A stretch of 64,000 nucleotides of DNA from SMWD01 sp964629475 (lineage in GTDB: Bacteria; Pseudomonadota; Gammaproteobacteria; Steroidobacterales; GCA-2729495): positions 62,001-126,000 of the forward strand of contig CAZVQW010000005.1 of assembly GCA_964629475.1 (NCBI GenBank), read 5' to 3'. This document shows positions 26,461 to 36,107 of this stretch, in pieces. Under the pieces are notes generated by a model that made no database searches, was not told the origin of the DNA, and worked only from the letters and a program-made list of their open reading frames with translations. The translations under genes were made by a program, and so were the position numbers. Position 1 is the stretch's first letter, and the number at the start of each line of letters is the position of its first letter.

Positions 26461-27276
26461 CTAGACATCCGGTTCCGCAAACAGATCTCTTTTCTGTCGC
26501 AGCACGAATGCCTTGAAAAACCGCCCCATGGATCCTCGCTTTGTCAGCCAAGCGATCCGCGAACCATGCTTGCCGTGATCTGCCAGCGTGGCCTCCACAA
26601 GCCAGGGCGTAACCGTCTCAACTTTGTCGGCGATGATGTTGTATATACCTTTGACCTTCTGCCAACGCTCCGGTGACATGTGATCAGCTTCCCTGAGTGT
26701 CAGACTGGTGATGACGATTCCGGGGCTCAGAAAACCGATATTGACCGGACTGTTTTTGTATTCCTTGATCAGAGTTTCGGTGAAATAAGTAATGGCCCGT
26801 TTCGTTGTGCCGTAGATGCTGAGCCCATTGGTCGTTCTGCCGTCACTGCCGAATCCCTCGAAGTTGTATATCTGACCCTGGCCCTGCTTTTTCATTTCGA
26901 CGAGCGCCACCTTGCAGCCATTGAAGGTGCCGATGATGTTGGTAGCGACAACGTTATCGTATTCCTGTTTGTCGATCGCGTCGAAGTCCCGCATGACATT
27001 GGCAATACCGGCATTGTTGATCCAGATATCGACCCCGCCGAAGGCCTCGGCGGCGGCATTCCAGACCGCCTGCACCTGATCGAGATCGGCCACCTCGCAA
27101 GCGGCGCCGATAAGCTTCATGCCGCCCAAGTCTGCCTGTAGCTCCTGCAAGCCTTTGTCCGTCGAACCCTGGCTGCGACCCGTAATACAAACGTTATGAC
27201 CGCGTTTGAGAAACTCGCGGGCCATGCCCTGGCCGATGCCGCGGGTTCCGCCGGTTATCACAATACTCTTCGTCAC
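26461..27276 (-). CDS. SDR resembling chlorophyll(ide) b reductase (NOL/NYC1 type)
   Basis: 271 residues. Cofactor motif TGGTRGIG, NNAG, active Y-x3-K (YGTTK). The segment GSDGRTTNGLSIYGTTKRA and then LSPGIVITS closely follow plant NOL (GSDGRPTPRFAAYGATKRS ... LSPGMVTTD), the enzyme that reduces the formyl group of chlorophyll b. Bacterial SDRs with this signature are usually unassigned. Position between UbiD and the membrane protein in the long minus-strand run links it to the RCCR-like gene. Confidence 0.7.
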   Translation of the reverse strand: MTKSIVITGGTRGIGQGMAREFLKRGHNVCITGRSQGSTDKGLQELQADLGGMKLIGAACEVADLDQVQAVWNAAAEAFGGVDIWINNAGIANVMRDFDAIDKQEYDNVVATNIIGTFNGCKVALVEMKKQGQGQIYNFEGFGSDGRTTNGLSIYGTTKRAITYFTETLIKEYKNSPVNIGFLSPGIVITSLTLREADHMSPERWQKVKGIYNIIADKVETVTPWLVEATLADHGKHGSRIAWLTKRGSMGRFFKAFVLRQKRDLFAEPDV

Positions 27277-27339
27277 ACAGAAACTCCTGATACAAGGCCA
27301 AGCCTGACAGACACGACTTCGTCATCGCACCCAGATGAC

Positions 27340-28737
27340 TTATCGGGCTATGTAGTCCTCGATCCGCAGCGCCGACACTCCGGGAATAATCGGCCTGACC
27401 AACTTGTCCGCATCTTCGAGGTCCATGGTCGCGTCGATGCCGATGCGGACCGATTTCATGCCGGGTTTCGCGGCTCGTTCAAATTCGGCTGTGCGTACAT
27501 CCGGTATCACGCAATATTTTTTGGCATCGGCCACGCGGGTCCATATGGCCCACTCTACTTCTGCCTTGTCTTCTACATCGATATCTTCATCGACAACGAC
27601 GATGCGCTTGACGATCATACTGATCGGAAACATATCGCTACTCGCTGCAAATGCCTGCTCGATAATTTTTCCCGGCTGTTCATTAGCTTGCTTGTCGATC
27701 GAAATCACCACATGTGCCAGCGTACCCAGACCCGGATCGATATAGGCATGGATGTTTTTGATTTCAGGTATAGCGGACTTAAGCGCAGCGGTAATACTTC
27801 TCATGATGCCGAAACCCGCAACACCACCGATGTTGTTGTGTTCGGGGCTCCGGCCCGCCATGATCGAATGATAGATCGGACTCTGCCGATGCGTGATCGT
27901 ATTAACGGTCGTCACGGGCGCACTCTCCGGCCCGTATTGCCCGGCGAACTCACCGAGATTATTTTCCAGTCTCGTGGAAAAATCGACAGTCCCTTCGATC
28001 ACGAACTCCGCATCGGCGGGCACCATCAGGTCACTGTCCTCACACTTCACCAGTTCGATCGGCACCTGCAGAAACCCGCCGGCCACATCGAACTCACATT
28101 GTCCGGGGGCCGGCTTGCCGGCTGCCGCGAGCAACAGCGCGGGTGACACGCCGATGGCCAGCGCAATCGGCATGGGAGCTCCTGCTTCCTCCCAACGTTC
28201 GTAGATGCGCCTCAAATCACTCATGGAACTCGCGTTAACGACCATCCGGTTACGTTCCAGTATCAACGTCCGGTAAACGCCCACATTCAACCGGCCGGTT
28301 GCCGGATCGCGAGTCACGCCAACCGCAGCAGTAATAAAAGGCCCGCTGTCGAGTTCGAAAAAACTGGGAACCGGTAAATCGCCAAGATTGACATCCGGCG
28401 ACTGTATCGTGACATCTTTGACCGGCCCGGTAGCCACGGTCTCGGGCGCAATCGGATGCGACTTTGCCCGTTCCATTGCATCTTCCAGACATTGATGAGT
28501 AAACGGCTCAGTCCCGGCGTATCCGAGTGCAGTTCCAATATGCTCAAACTGATTGAAGATTCCGCCTACATGGGGAAACCTGGCGTCCTGTACCTGCTCG
28601 AACCAGTAAGTGCGCTGCTGTGCCTCGATCAGGGATGCAACTCCGGCAAGCTCATAGATCGGATCGACCTCCACTGTTATCCGGTCGACTTGGCCTTCTT
28701 CATCGAGATGCTGCAAAAAAGATCGAAAACTATGCAT
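27340..28737 (-). CDS. UbiD-family prenyl-FMN decarboxylase (copy 1)
   Basis: 465 residues, UbiD fold. Expected to decarboxylate (or carboxylate) an aromatic or alpha,beta-unsaturated acid using prenylated FMN, which needs a UbiX partner not present in this window. Family marks: VGVYR with the metal/phosphate region, PVPSFFELDSGPFITA, ELVKCEDSDLMVPADAEFVIEG carrying the catalytic Glu residues, and GFGIMRS later. Start at the ATG with GGGAG 7 bases upstream. Second copy at 46424. Confidence 0.85.
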   Translation of the reverse strand: MHSFRSFLQHLDEEGQVDRITVEVDPIYELAGVASLIEAQQRTYWFEQVQDARFPHVGGIFNQFEHIGTALGYAGTEPFTHQCLEDAMERAKSHPIAPETVATGPVKDVTIQSPDVNLGDLPVPSFFELDSGPFITAAVGVTRDPATGRLNVGVYRTLILERNRMVVNASSMSDLRRIYERWEEAGAPMPIALAIGVSPALLLAAAGKPAPGQCEFDVAGGFLQVPIELVKCEDSDLMVPADAEFVIEGTVDFSTRLENNLGEFAGQYGPESAPVTTVNTITHRQSPIYHSIMAGRSPEHNNIGGVAGFGIMRSITAALKSAIPEIKNIHAYIDPGLGTLAHVVISIDKQANEQPGKIIEQAFAASSDMFPISMIVKRIVVVDEDIDVEDKAEVEWAIWTRVADAKKYCVIPDVRTAEFERAAKPGMKSVRIGIDATMDLEDADKLVRPIIPGVSALRIEDYIAR

Positions 28738-28842
28738 CAGATACTCCCGAAATACCTGTCGGTAACTTTCCGTCACCAAATTATTATCGCCGAATGGTTA
28801 TTATTTCCTGACTGCGATTTTATATAGATAATGCGATCGCAT

Positions 28843-29376
28843 TCAGCGTGTCATACGCAGCAGATACTCGAGCATCATCCGCTCACGCTCGGGACTGGTT
28901 TCAAAACCAATCCCCGGCGGGTAACGCATCCGGTTACCCGGCACCATACCAACTGAATCATTGATAAAGGCGGCCATCGTTTCAGGCGTCCAGACCAGAC
29001 CATCCTGCTGTGCCTGTAAAAATACCCCGGAATAGGGAAACCCTTCGACCACGGCGGCGGGCTTACCGAAAATACGGTGCAGATTAGGTCCAACCCGATT
29101 CTCGCCGCCGGCATCCAGCGTGTGACAAAACCGGCACCAGGTAAAGGCTTCCTTCTGCGCAGCCAGCTCTTCATCCGATATAGATGGCAACGGCTGCGCA
29201 TAATAATTCGGCAGGTTCATACCGGCCAGCAGTCTGTCAATTTCAGCCTGTGAAACTTTGTGATCAGATGAATACGGCACAACACCGAACCACCAGTACG
29301 GGAAGTAAAGTGCCACACCAAAAATGGCCAACAGGACCAGCGCGTAGGTAGCGCGTGCAGCCGGGGTTGCGTTCAA
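28843..29376 (-). CDS. Membrane-anchored cytochrome c
   Basis: 177 residues: an N-terminal helix (ATYALVLLAIFGVALYFPYWWFG) anchors a periplasmic class I cytochrome c domain with one haem site CRFCH and downstream VGPNLHRIFGKPA. A Met in the C-terminal part (for example NRMRYPP) is the likely sixth ligand. Paired with the b561-type cytochrome before it, it should link quinol to a periplasmic acceptor or the reverse. Confidence 0.88.
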   Translation of the reverse strand: MNATPAARATYALVLLAIFGVALYFPYWWFGVVPYSSDHKVSQAEIDRLLAGMNLPNYYAQPLPSISDEELAAQKEAFTWCRFCHTLDAGGENRVGPNLHRIFGKPAAVVEGFPYSGVFLQAQQDGLVWTPETMAAFINDSVGMVPGNRMRYPPGIGFETSPERERMMLEYLLRMTR

Positions 29377-29418
29377 TTTACCGCTCCTTGGAAAATGCTC
29401 AACTCAGCAGGTAACTGC

Positions 29419-29961
29419 TCAGACACGTGAACCCGGGAAAAGACGCAACAATCCGGCTCTATAGCGCACGTGCTGATAGAGCCCGAATATAAGCCAGACA
29501 CCAATTAAAAACAGATAATAAAAACCCAGCGCACTGTGTAGATAACCAAAAGTCTTACGCACTCCGTCACCATCTGCGATGATCTGAGGTAACGTCACTC
29601 CGAACAAAATCACTTCCCGGTCAAACTCCCCCCAGGCATAAATAAAACCAATCAAGCCGGTAGCTGCGAACGTAGCAAACAGAACGAAGAGAATGGCACG
29701 ATTGAAACCGAAAGAATTCTCCGGGAGGCCGACAGGCGGCCGCGGAGCCGGCGCCCTGATTCGCTGGATCAGCACGTAGGCCGCAAAACACATGACGAGC
29801 AAACCCAGACTATCGTGAAACATACGCAGAGCGGCGCGTTCGTCGAGAGCCGTACGCGGCAGGGTCACGATATTGCCCATCAACACAAGGAAACCCAGAA
29901 ACAGGACCCAGCCCAGAATAGTTGCCCGCCGATCCTGCCGACCCGGCATTAATTCAGGCAT
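29419..29961 (-). CDS. Cytochrome b561-type membrane protein
   Basis: 180 residues, four predicted helices with histidines placed as in bacterial b561 proteins: MFHDSLGLLV, YLHSALGFYYLF, YQHVRYR. Probably a di-haem membrane electron carrier between quinol and the adjacent cytochrome c. Lies 30 bases after the TonB receptor and 42 before cytochrome c. Confidence 0.8.
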   Translation of the reverse strand: MPELMPGRQDRRATILGWVLFLGFLVLMGNIVTLPRTALDERAALRMFHDSLGLLVMCFAAYVLIQRIRAPAPRPPVGLPENSFGFNRAILFVLFATFAATGLIGFIYAWGEFDREVILFGVTLPQIIADGDGVRKTFGYLHSALGFYYLFLIGVWLIFGLYQHVRYRAGLLRLFPGSRV

Positions 29962-29991
29962 GGAATACTTCCTGACAGTAACGGCACCGCA

Positions 29992-32529
29992 CTATGTCCC
30001 GAAGCGGTAAGCCATTTCCAGTCCCCAGTTAAAGCCACGATTCGGATTCATGGTCCAGATATTTTTTGGCGCCCCATTGGCAAAGGTGGAACCCTCCTCC
30101 TCCATGAAATTAATAAAATCAGAAAATGCCGTCGGCGTGTCGTCATCGAGCAGGTTCGTCATATAAAGCGTGAGTTTCCAGGCCTCCGATTCCAGTCCAA
30201 GGCGTACATTCAGCAACGCGCGGTTGTCCATATAGCCCAAGTTGGTGGGATCGATCTTGCGCGATGTTTCGTAAGCCAGGTCGGTACGTCCGAACCATCC
30301 CAACGATGACGTCAACTGGTCAGTGTAAACGGCTCCAAGTACAACGGAATGCTCGGGATTGTTTGGCAAGCGGAACCCGGCAACATTACCGTCACCTTCC
30401 AGATCGTTAATACCGGTAATCGTCGCATATAAATCACTGTTAAATTTAATATATTCTGCTTGGACATAACCATAATTCGCGACCAGGAACAGGTTATCGG
30501 TGATGACGAAATTGGTTTCGAGTTCCAGGCCGATCGACCGGGATTGCCCTACATTAACGACCATCGTATCCGTAACATCACCGCCATTTCGCGCGGTATT
30601 TACCGTTTGGAATTGCCCCTGGCTTTCCCAGTCGATATAAAAAAGCGCCAGATTTGCAGTGATATGTCGATCCAGCCAACTGGTCTTGATACCGGTTTCA
30701 TAGGTCCAGGCCTCTTCTTCCTCGAAAGTAGCTTTATCGCAAGCAATTGCATCGTTGGAACCGAACGCCAAACCAAGATCACTACATCTGGGGTCATCGG
30801 GGCCTGTGATCTGGTCATCCGGAGGAAAGGCCGTCGGATAAGCCGCACCGGCAAAAAAGCCGATGTTGAAACCGCCGGGTTTGTTTCCCTTGGCCACCAG
30901 ACCATACACCATGATGTCGTCATTAGGCTGATAGCGTAATGTAACGCGTGGCGTAAAACTGCTAAAGGACAAACTGGATTCCTGAGGATTCACGTTATTC
31001 GTGTCGGTAACCGGGTCGTAAATAGGCGCATAGAGATCTTTATCGTCCTCGGCATAACGGGTTTCAAGCGCCAGCGACAGGTTTTCGGCCAGATCCATCT
31101 CAAGGGTACCGAAGATCGCGGTATTGGTGGTTTCTACCGATCTCGGGTTGGTGAACTGTCCCAGCCCGGGCCCCGGAAAGCTGCGCTGGGATGATGAGCG
31201 CTCGGACTCGAAATAGTAGATACCGAGCTGGCCTCGCACCGGAGCATCTTGCGGGCTGGCAAAGCGCATTTCGAAAGACCAGTCATCCACGATATTGTCA
31301 ACTTCGAACAAAAACAGGTTGGTTATGACTCCCGGGTTACGATGCCCCATGCGGTCAAGATCAAATGCCTGCTGGAAATCGTCCGTGTTGTACGCAAATC
31401 GCTGGGTCATATCCCACTCACCCAGCCCCTGATCGAACTGAAACAGAAAACGACGCTGCGTTCTGCGCGTACCCGGTTTTGTCGGTGCCGCAGTCCAGTC
31501 CTCGGGATAGGTGCCGATACCCAGAAAATTCTCGGTCGTTTGCATCCCGGCACGGAAATCCGGCAGATTTATCTGCGACGTTCGGTCACCAGGACCCATC
31601 TCACCACAGAATGCGCCGCCGCGCCCCGCTTCAGCCGAAGAATCCCACCAGGGCTGGCTCGGGTCCGTCGGCAGGTAGCAATTTAATTCTTGCCATAGAA
31701 TCTGCGCATGGTGATCGTCATCACCCTCGGAATAGCTGTATTTCAGTGTAAATGTGGAGTCATCTGTCGGCGTAAACAGGAGCTTGCCGTTGACCTCCTT
31801 GGTTTCTATTCCACCGAGGCGACTGGTATCCCCCTGCTGCGGTGGATTGATGTAGTCCTCCGGGTTGGTGGCGAAGTCCTCCGGCAACCCATTGTGCCAT
31901 TCGCCGCCAAACTTCTCCCAGTTAGCCCCGACGAAATACATCAGTTTATCCTGCACGATCGGGCCGCTGACCCAGCCACCCAACTGGTAGTCATCATTGG
32001 TACCGCCCTTTGACGTCAGTTCCCCCTCGAAGTCGTTCGAGGGCTTTCGGGTGACGTAATTCACAGCACCGGAGAATGTCGCCCGACCGAACTGCGCCGA
32101 TTGAGGCCCACGGAGAATCTCCACCCGCTCGACAGCACCCAGCATTGCCGTGGATATGCTCCCGGCAACAAACGCGCCATCGATGAAATACGAGGCATTC
32201 GGTTCGCCACGAGTAGCCGGCGCCGTCTGACCACGAATCACCGGCCGATCGTCGCGCCGCCCCAACTGCCGCATGGTATTAAAATTGACCGTGAAGTCCG
32301 CCAGATCGTAGTTATTACGAATCCCCTGGGCCTCCAGTTGCTCGGCGGTGTACGCGCTGACAGACAGGGGAACATCCTGGAGACTTTCTTCCTTCTTGCG
32401 AGCTGTGACGACGATTTCCTCCCGAGCCTGGGCATAGGTATTCGATACCGCCAGACAGGACAGAGCAAATATCATCACCCCCCCGGAAATCCCCCGGGAG
32501 GTACGCGACCGCAGCGCGCAATTAGGCAT
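29992..32529 (-). CDS. TonB-dependent outer-membrane receptor
   Basis: About 845 residues: signal peptide (GGVMIFALSCLAVSNTYAQA), TonB box region EEIVVTARKKEESLQDVPLS, plug domain (VERVEILRGPQSAQFGR), 22-strand barrel and terminal aromatic residue region (GFNWGLEMAYRFGT). Family of receptors for large hydrophobic or organic ligands; the ligand is not evident. First gene of the long minus-strand run, with two FNR boxes upstream. The ATG at 32529 has GGGGAAA before it. Confidence 0.9.
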   Translation of the reverse strand: MPNCALRSRTSRGISGGVMIFALSCLAVSNTYAQAREEIVVTARKKEESLQDVPLSVSAYTAEQLEAQGIRNNYDLADFTVNFNTMRQLGRRDDRPVIRGQTAPATRGEPNASYFIDGAFVAGSISTAMLGAVERVEILRGPQSAQFGRATFSGAVNYVTRKPSNDFEGELTSKGGTNDDYQLGGWVSGPIVQDKLMYFVGANWEKFGGEWHNGLPEDFATNPEDYINPPQQGDTSRLGGIETKEVNGKLLFTPTDDSTFTLKYSYSEGDDDHHAQILWQELNCYLPTDPSQPWWDSSAEAGRGGAFCGEMGPGDRTSQINLPDFRAGMQTTENFLGIGTYPEDWTAAPTKPGTRRTQRRFLFQFDQGLGEWDMTQRFAYNTDDFQQAFDLDRMGHRNPGVITNLFLFEVDNIVDDWSFEMRFASPQDAPVRGQLGIYYFESERSSSQRSFPGPGLGQFTNPRSVETTNTAIFGTLEMDLAENLSLALETRYAEDDKDLYAPIYDPVTDTNNVNPQESSLSFSSFTPRVTLRYQPNDDIMVYGLVAKGNKPGGFNIGFFAGAAYPTAFPPDDQITGPDDPRCSDLGLAFGSNDAIACDKATFEEEEAWTYETGIKTSWLDRHITANLALFYIDWESQGQFQTVNTARNGGDVTDTMVVNVGQSRSIGLELETNFVITDNLFLVANYGYVQAEYIKFNSDLYATITGINDLEGDGNVAGFRLPNNPEHSVVLGAVYTDQLTSSLGWFGRTDLAYETSRKIDPTNLGYMDNRALLNVRLGLESEAWKLTLYMTNLLDDDTPTAFSDFINFMEEEGSTFANGAPKNIWTMNPNRGFNWGLEMAYRFGT

Positions 32530-32599
32530 AGTTTTCCCCTTCATTCTGTATTCCATAGCACTACATATTGAAATCTCGCAGCGCACCCCCATGTGAGCA

Positions 32600-32613
32600 T
32601 TGATGTATATCAA
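32600..32613. promoter_or_regulatory. FNR box TTGATGTATATCAA
   Basis: Perfect palindrome 70 bases before the TonB-receptor start codon. If transcription starts from the distal box promoter, this one lies downstream of the start and could repress. Confidence 0.75.
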
Positions 32614-32734
32614 ATAATCATAACGCTGTCAGGAAAGCACCGGCGCCACCCGTCCTCCGTTCAGCTGACTCGCATCCGCTGCCCTCGCTCAATTATTGGG
32701 ACAACGATTTTGTAAACGGCGATCAGCCACAATT

Positions 32735-32748
32735 TTGATTTAGATCAA
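32735..32748. promoter_or_regulatory. FNR box TTGATTTAGATCAA
   Basis: Perfect palindrome. On the minus strand, CAAAAT (4 of 6 to TATAAT) follows exactly 22 bases later, the class II activator spacing, directed at the TonB receptor. Confidence 0.78.
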
Positions 32749-32887
32749 ACCCTGCCGCTTCAGGTCTGTCCTAGACTCTTTACCAGTCGATAACCAATTG
32801 GATGCCGGCAAATAAAGTGGTACCGGGCTCGGCAATAATCAAAATGCGCTACCGCAAATTATCTATACCCTTCATCGTTACGATGTC

Positions 32888-33838
32888 TCAGTCGTCCGTC
32901 ACCCGAATAATGATCTTCCCGGCGGCGCGCTCCGTCTGGCTGCGTTCGTGAGCCGCGCGGATATCATCGAGCGAGTACTCGCTGTCGATGACGGGCTTCA
33001 GATTACTTTCGCTGACCCAGACCGACAACAGGTCAAGATCATCGGCATGCGGCGTCCAGGCAACAAAATACCCTTTGCCGGCTTCACGCATCGTCTGGCC
33101 AGGGACAAAGAAATCGATACCGGGCACCGGCACGAGCGTTATATAGACGCCACCCTCTTTCAACGCCGGCAACGCGGTGGCCGGCTCGAGCGAGCCCACC
33201 GTGTCGTAGATAATGTCGTAACCATCCCCGTCCTTCAGCACGTCTTCGGAGGTATAGTCGATGACCGCATCGGCACCGAGTTCCTGAACCAGACGCAGAT
33301 TCCGGGTACTGCAAACACCGGTCACGTGCGCCCCCAGCAACCGGGCAATCTGGATCGCGAAGGTGCCGACACCACCGGAAGCACCAACCAGCAACACCCG
33401 ATCACCCGGCATGATTTTGCCGCAGTCGCGCAAACCATACAGGGGCGTCAAAGCCGCCAGCGGCATGGCCGCCGCTTCGCAATGACTAAGTTCGGGCGGC
33501 TTGCGCGCCACCGTCGCCGGGTTCAGCGCCACGTACTCGGCATAACAATTCCCGGCGCCATTATCGGAACGGGCATACACCTCGTCACCGACCGCGAAAC
33601 CGGAGACCGCTGCGCCAACTTCTGCAACGATGCCCGAGGCATCGAAACCGAGCACCATCGGAAACGCCTCGCCATAACGAGCGGCCATCAACCCTTCACG
33701 AATTTTCCAGTCGATGGGATTGACGCTTGCCGCAGCCACCTTAACCAGTATCTGCTCAGGAGTGATTTCGGGTTTCGGCACATCGCGAACCTCGAGTCCG
33801 GATAATGAGCCGAACGCATCAATGACAGCGGCTTTCAT
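32888..33838 (-). CDS. NADP-dependent quinone oxidoreductase (MDR superfamily)
   Basis: 316 residues: zinc-free medium-chain reductase. GroES-like N-terminus with VNPIDWKIREG, cofactor site LLVGASGGVGTFAIQIA, C-terminal ERSQTERAAGKIIIRV, as in QOR/zeta-crystallin-like proteins. Probably reduces a quinone or enone. Divergent from the DUF1838 gene at 34021. Confidence 0.85.
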   Translation of the reverse strand: MKAAVIDAFGSLSGLEVRDVPKPEITPEQILVKVAAASVNPIDWKIREGLMAARYGEAFPMVLGFDASGIVAEVGAAVSGFAVGDEVYARSDNGAGNCYAEYVALNPATVARKPPELSHCEAAAMPLAALTPLYGLRDCGKIMPGDRVLLVGASGGVGTFAIQIARLLGAHVTGVCSTRNLRLVQELGADAVIDYTSEDVLKDGDGYDIIYDTVGSLEPATALPALKEGGVYITLVPVPGIDFFVPGQTMREAGKGYFVAWTPHADDLDLLSVWVSESNLKPVIDSEYSLDDIRAAHERSQTERAAGKIIIRVTDD

Positions 33839-34020
33839 AGCATCTCTCTATCCATACCAACTTGTAATGATTATTGAAGTAACAGCAGCAACATGCCTAC
33901 CGATACACAGGACACCAACCATTTGATGAACAACTTTTTGGTTATATTGAATAACAGTTATACGCGGACTCGACTCGTTCGCCAAAACAACATACCTGCC
34001 CTCATCCCGGGAGACCCAAC

Positions 34021-35097
34021 ATGCCGAGTCAGTTAATGTCCGATCTGATGATGAGCCGCCGCTCTGCCCTGCGGAGCACGCTGGCGCTGGGTGTTGCCGG
34101 TATAACCGGTCTGGCGTCGACACGGCAATTGGCCGCGGCCAGCAACAGCAAACTCGACTACAGCGACCCGGCCGATAATCTATATGCATTCGGCAAGCTC
34201 TGGGCGGGCTTCGAAAATCCGGTCATCGGCGCATTTCACGGCCTGATGTATGCGCGCATCGGCAATCAACGGATGGTGCCCGTCTTCGGTTACACCGGAA
34301 CCGGCGTCATGCTGTGCAAATTCGACGATAACGGTGACCTGTGGCTCAAGTCTCGCGAAACCGGTTACTTCACGGACCTCAAGAGCGGTGACATCCTCGA
34401 AACCTGGCATAACCCGTTCACCGACAAAACTGTCGAGGTCTACCATTTCTATAACAACGTAATGATCGGCAAGATCGGTAAGGAAATTCCGAAATTTCTG
34501 ATGGGCGGAGCAGACGATCTGCCGACACTGATGAATGAAGGCACCGTCTTCCCGGACGAGAACGGCAACTACCCATTCATTCTGCCGTGGCAGTTTTACG
34601 GCGACGACATGATGTTGTCGTGGGACTATACGCATGAATACACAAACCCGGTTACGCCGGAAGGCTGGCCGCGTTCATCGACGGGCGCTCGCATCAACCC
34701 GTCCGAGCACTTCACATTCAATTTTTCACGACAGGAACTCGAGGACCGGGACATTCCGACGTCCCGATTTACGGCAGGGTTTACCCGGCTTTCGCAGTTC
34801 TGGCCATTCATGGAGATGGGCGGCACACCCTACGCCGAGGGCGCGCTGTTCGGTCGGATGTTCAGCCACAAGGGCCTGCAGGGATTTGCTGATGTCCCAC
34901 CTAAAGTACTTGCGTATATGGAAAAGAATGCACCGGAATACCTGACCCTGCCGGATCACTGGAACCCCGGCAATTCACGTGTAGACACCTGGAAAGCTTA
35001 CGCAGCAGACGTGCCGCCGGAGAATCCCGACTACGAATGGCAGTCGGGTAGTCATGCCGTGCCAACCGGCAAAGGCGCAGCAAAGATAATCAGGTGA
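34021..35097 (+). CDS. DUF1838 family protein, Tat-exported (copy 2)
   Basis: 358 residues. The start carries a twin-arginine signal (MSRRSALRSTLALGVAGITG, RR at 13-14), so it is probably exported folded. The DUF1838 core is plain: YSDPADNLYAFGKLWAGFEN, FGYTGTGV, DLKSGDILETWHNPFT, VEVYHFYNNV, PVTPEGWPRSSTG, FWPFMEMGGTPY. A Tat route hints at a cofactor-bearing or folded partner. GGGAG lies 8 bases before the ATG. Family function unknown. Confidence 0.85.
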   Translation: MPSQLMSDLMMSRRSALRSTLALGVAGITGLASTRQLAAASNSKLDYSDPADNLYAFGKLWAGFENPVIGAFHGLMYARIGNQRMVPVFGYTGTGVMLCKFDDNGDLWLKSRETGYFTDLKSGDILETWHNPFTDKTVEVYHFYNNVMIGKIGKEIPKFLMGGADDLPTLMNEGTVFPDENGNYPFILPWQFYGDDMMLSWDYTHEYTNPVTPEGWPRSSTGARINPSEHFTFNFSRQELEDRDIPTSRFTAGFTRLSQFWPFMEMGGTPYAEGALFGRMFSHKGLQGFADVPPKVLAYMEKNAPEYLTLPDHWNPGNSRVDTWKAYAADVPPENPDYEWQSGSHAVPTGKGAAKIIR

Positions 35098-35160
35098 CGG
35101 TAACCCGTTTAAAAAAGTCGACGTTAAACAGCATAATTAAAAACACTGGAGAAACCCCGC

Positions 35161-36096
35161 GTGGATAAACCATTAGTCGTCGTTATCAACGGCACGGCCG
35201 GTGAAGGTTACTGGACCGTTCATTACCTGCTGAAGACCGGCCGGTTCAGAGTCCGGGCAACTGCCCGCCGGCCGGACAGCGACAAGGCACAAAAACTCCG
35301 GCAGGCCGGCTGCGAAGTGGTTGGCGCCGCAACCGAGGATGCCGATGCACTGCGCACTGCATTCAATGGTGCATACGGCATCTATGGCACGACGATCTAT
35401 AACATCCATGCAAAGCAATACATTCACGACAATCCGCAGGAAATGGCACAGGGTCTCGGGCTGATTGAAGCGGCCAGGTCCTGCCGCACCCTCGAGCATT
35501 TTGTATTCCAGACCATGACGAAGTTCGAGCGGCACCCCGAAGACCTGGGGCTGGAGAGCCCGATTCATTTCCGCACAAAATGGCAACTTGAGGAACGGGT
35601 GATCGAGGCCAAATTACCATGGACCCTGCTTCGCCAGCCGGCCTATATGCGGCAGATGAAGTTCGGCTTGCGTGGCAACAAACGGCTATCCCTCCCTTAC
35701 TCACCGGGGACGCGACTGGCCTATGTCTCCGAAGAAGATATCGGCAAGATCGCGGCACAAATCTTTCTGGATCGCGATACATTCCTCCGGCAAACCGTCA
35801 ATGCCGTATCCGAAGTGGTGACCACCGAGGAAATAGCGCAGCGTACTCACGATCGGATACCACAATTCAGTTCGCGCTACCGGCAGGCACCATGGTGGTA
35901 CAACGCATTTTTCGATCACATCCTGGTCAGGATGAAACCGGCCTTTCGTTATGTGTCACAGATCAACCAAAACCTGATGGCTGATAATTACTTCGCCATG
36001 ACCGAGGAGGATCGGGAATGCTGTGCCCGACTGATCAGCCCGCAGGAACTGATGAAAATCGAAGACTGGATGCAGCAGGAAATCGAATCGTCCTGA
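35161..36096 (+). CDS. NmrA-like NAD(P)-binding protein
   Basis: 311 residues, atypical SDR of the NmrA/HSCARG type: VVINGTAGEGYWTVHYLL (a modified Rossmann glycine motif), then RVRATARRPDS for NADP ribose-phosphate. Such proteins can be redox sensors or, as in the related divinyl-chlorophyllide reductases, enzymes. Starts at GTG with GGAGAAA upstream; follows DUF1838 by 63 bases, so probably the same operon. Confidence 0.75.
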   Translation: MDKPLVVVINGTAGEGYWTVHYLLKTGRFRVRATARRPDSDKAQKLRQAGCEVVGAATEDADALRTAFNGAYGIYGTTIYNIHAKQYIHDNPQEMAQGLGLIEAARSCRTLEHFVFQTMTKFERHPEDLGLESPIHFRTKWQLEERVIEAKLPWTLLRQPAYMRQMKFGLRGNKRLSLPYSPGTRLAYVSEEDIGKIAAQIFLDRDTFLRQTVNAVSEVVTTEEIAQRTHDRIPQFSSRYRQAPWWYNAFFDHILVRMKPAFRYVSQINQNLMADNYFAMTEEDRECCARLISPQELMKIEDWMQQEIESS

Positions 36097-36107
36097 CCTT
36101 GCTGCCG

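Larger units (their letters stand above)
32530..32887. promoter_or_regulatory. Promoter region of the TonB-receptor operon
   Basis: 358 bases without a gene; carries two FNR boxes (32600 and 32735) and a candidate -10 (CAAAAT on the minus strand, 22 bases after the distal box), placing the transcript start near 32700 and the proximal box inside the leader. Confidence 0.6.

Noticed and set aside
33910..33930. FNR box before DUF1838 copy 2 (TTGATGAACAACTT)
   Set aside because: Only one half site matches; the second half has no ATCAA.
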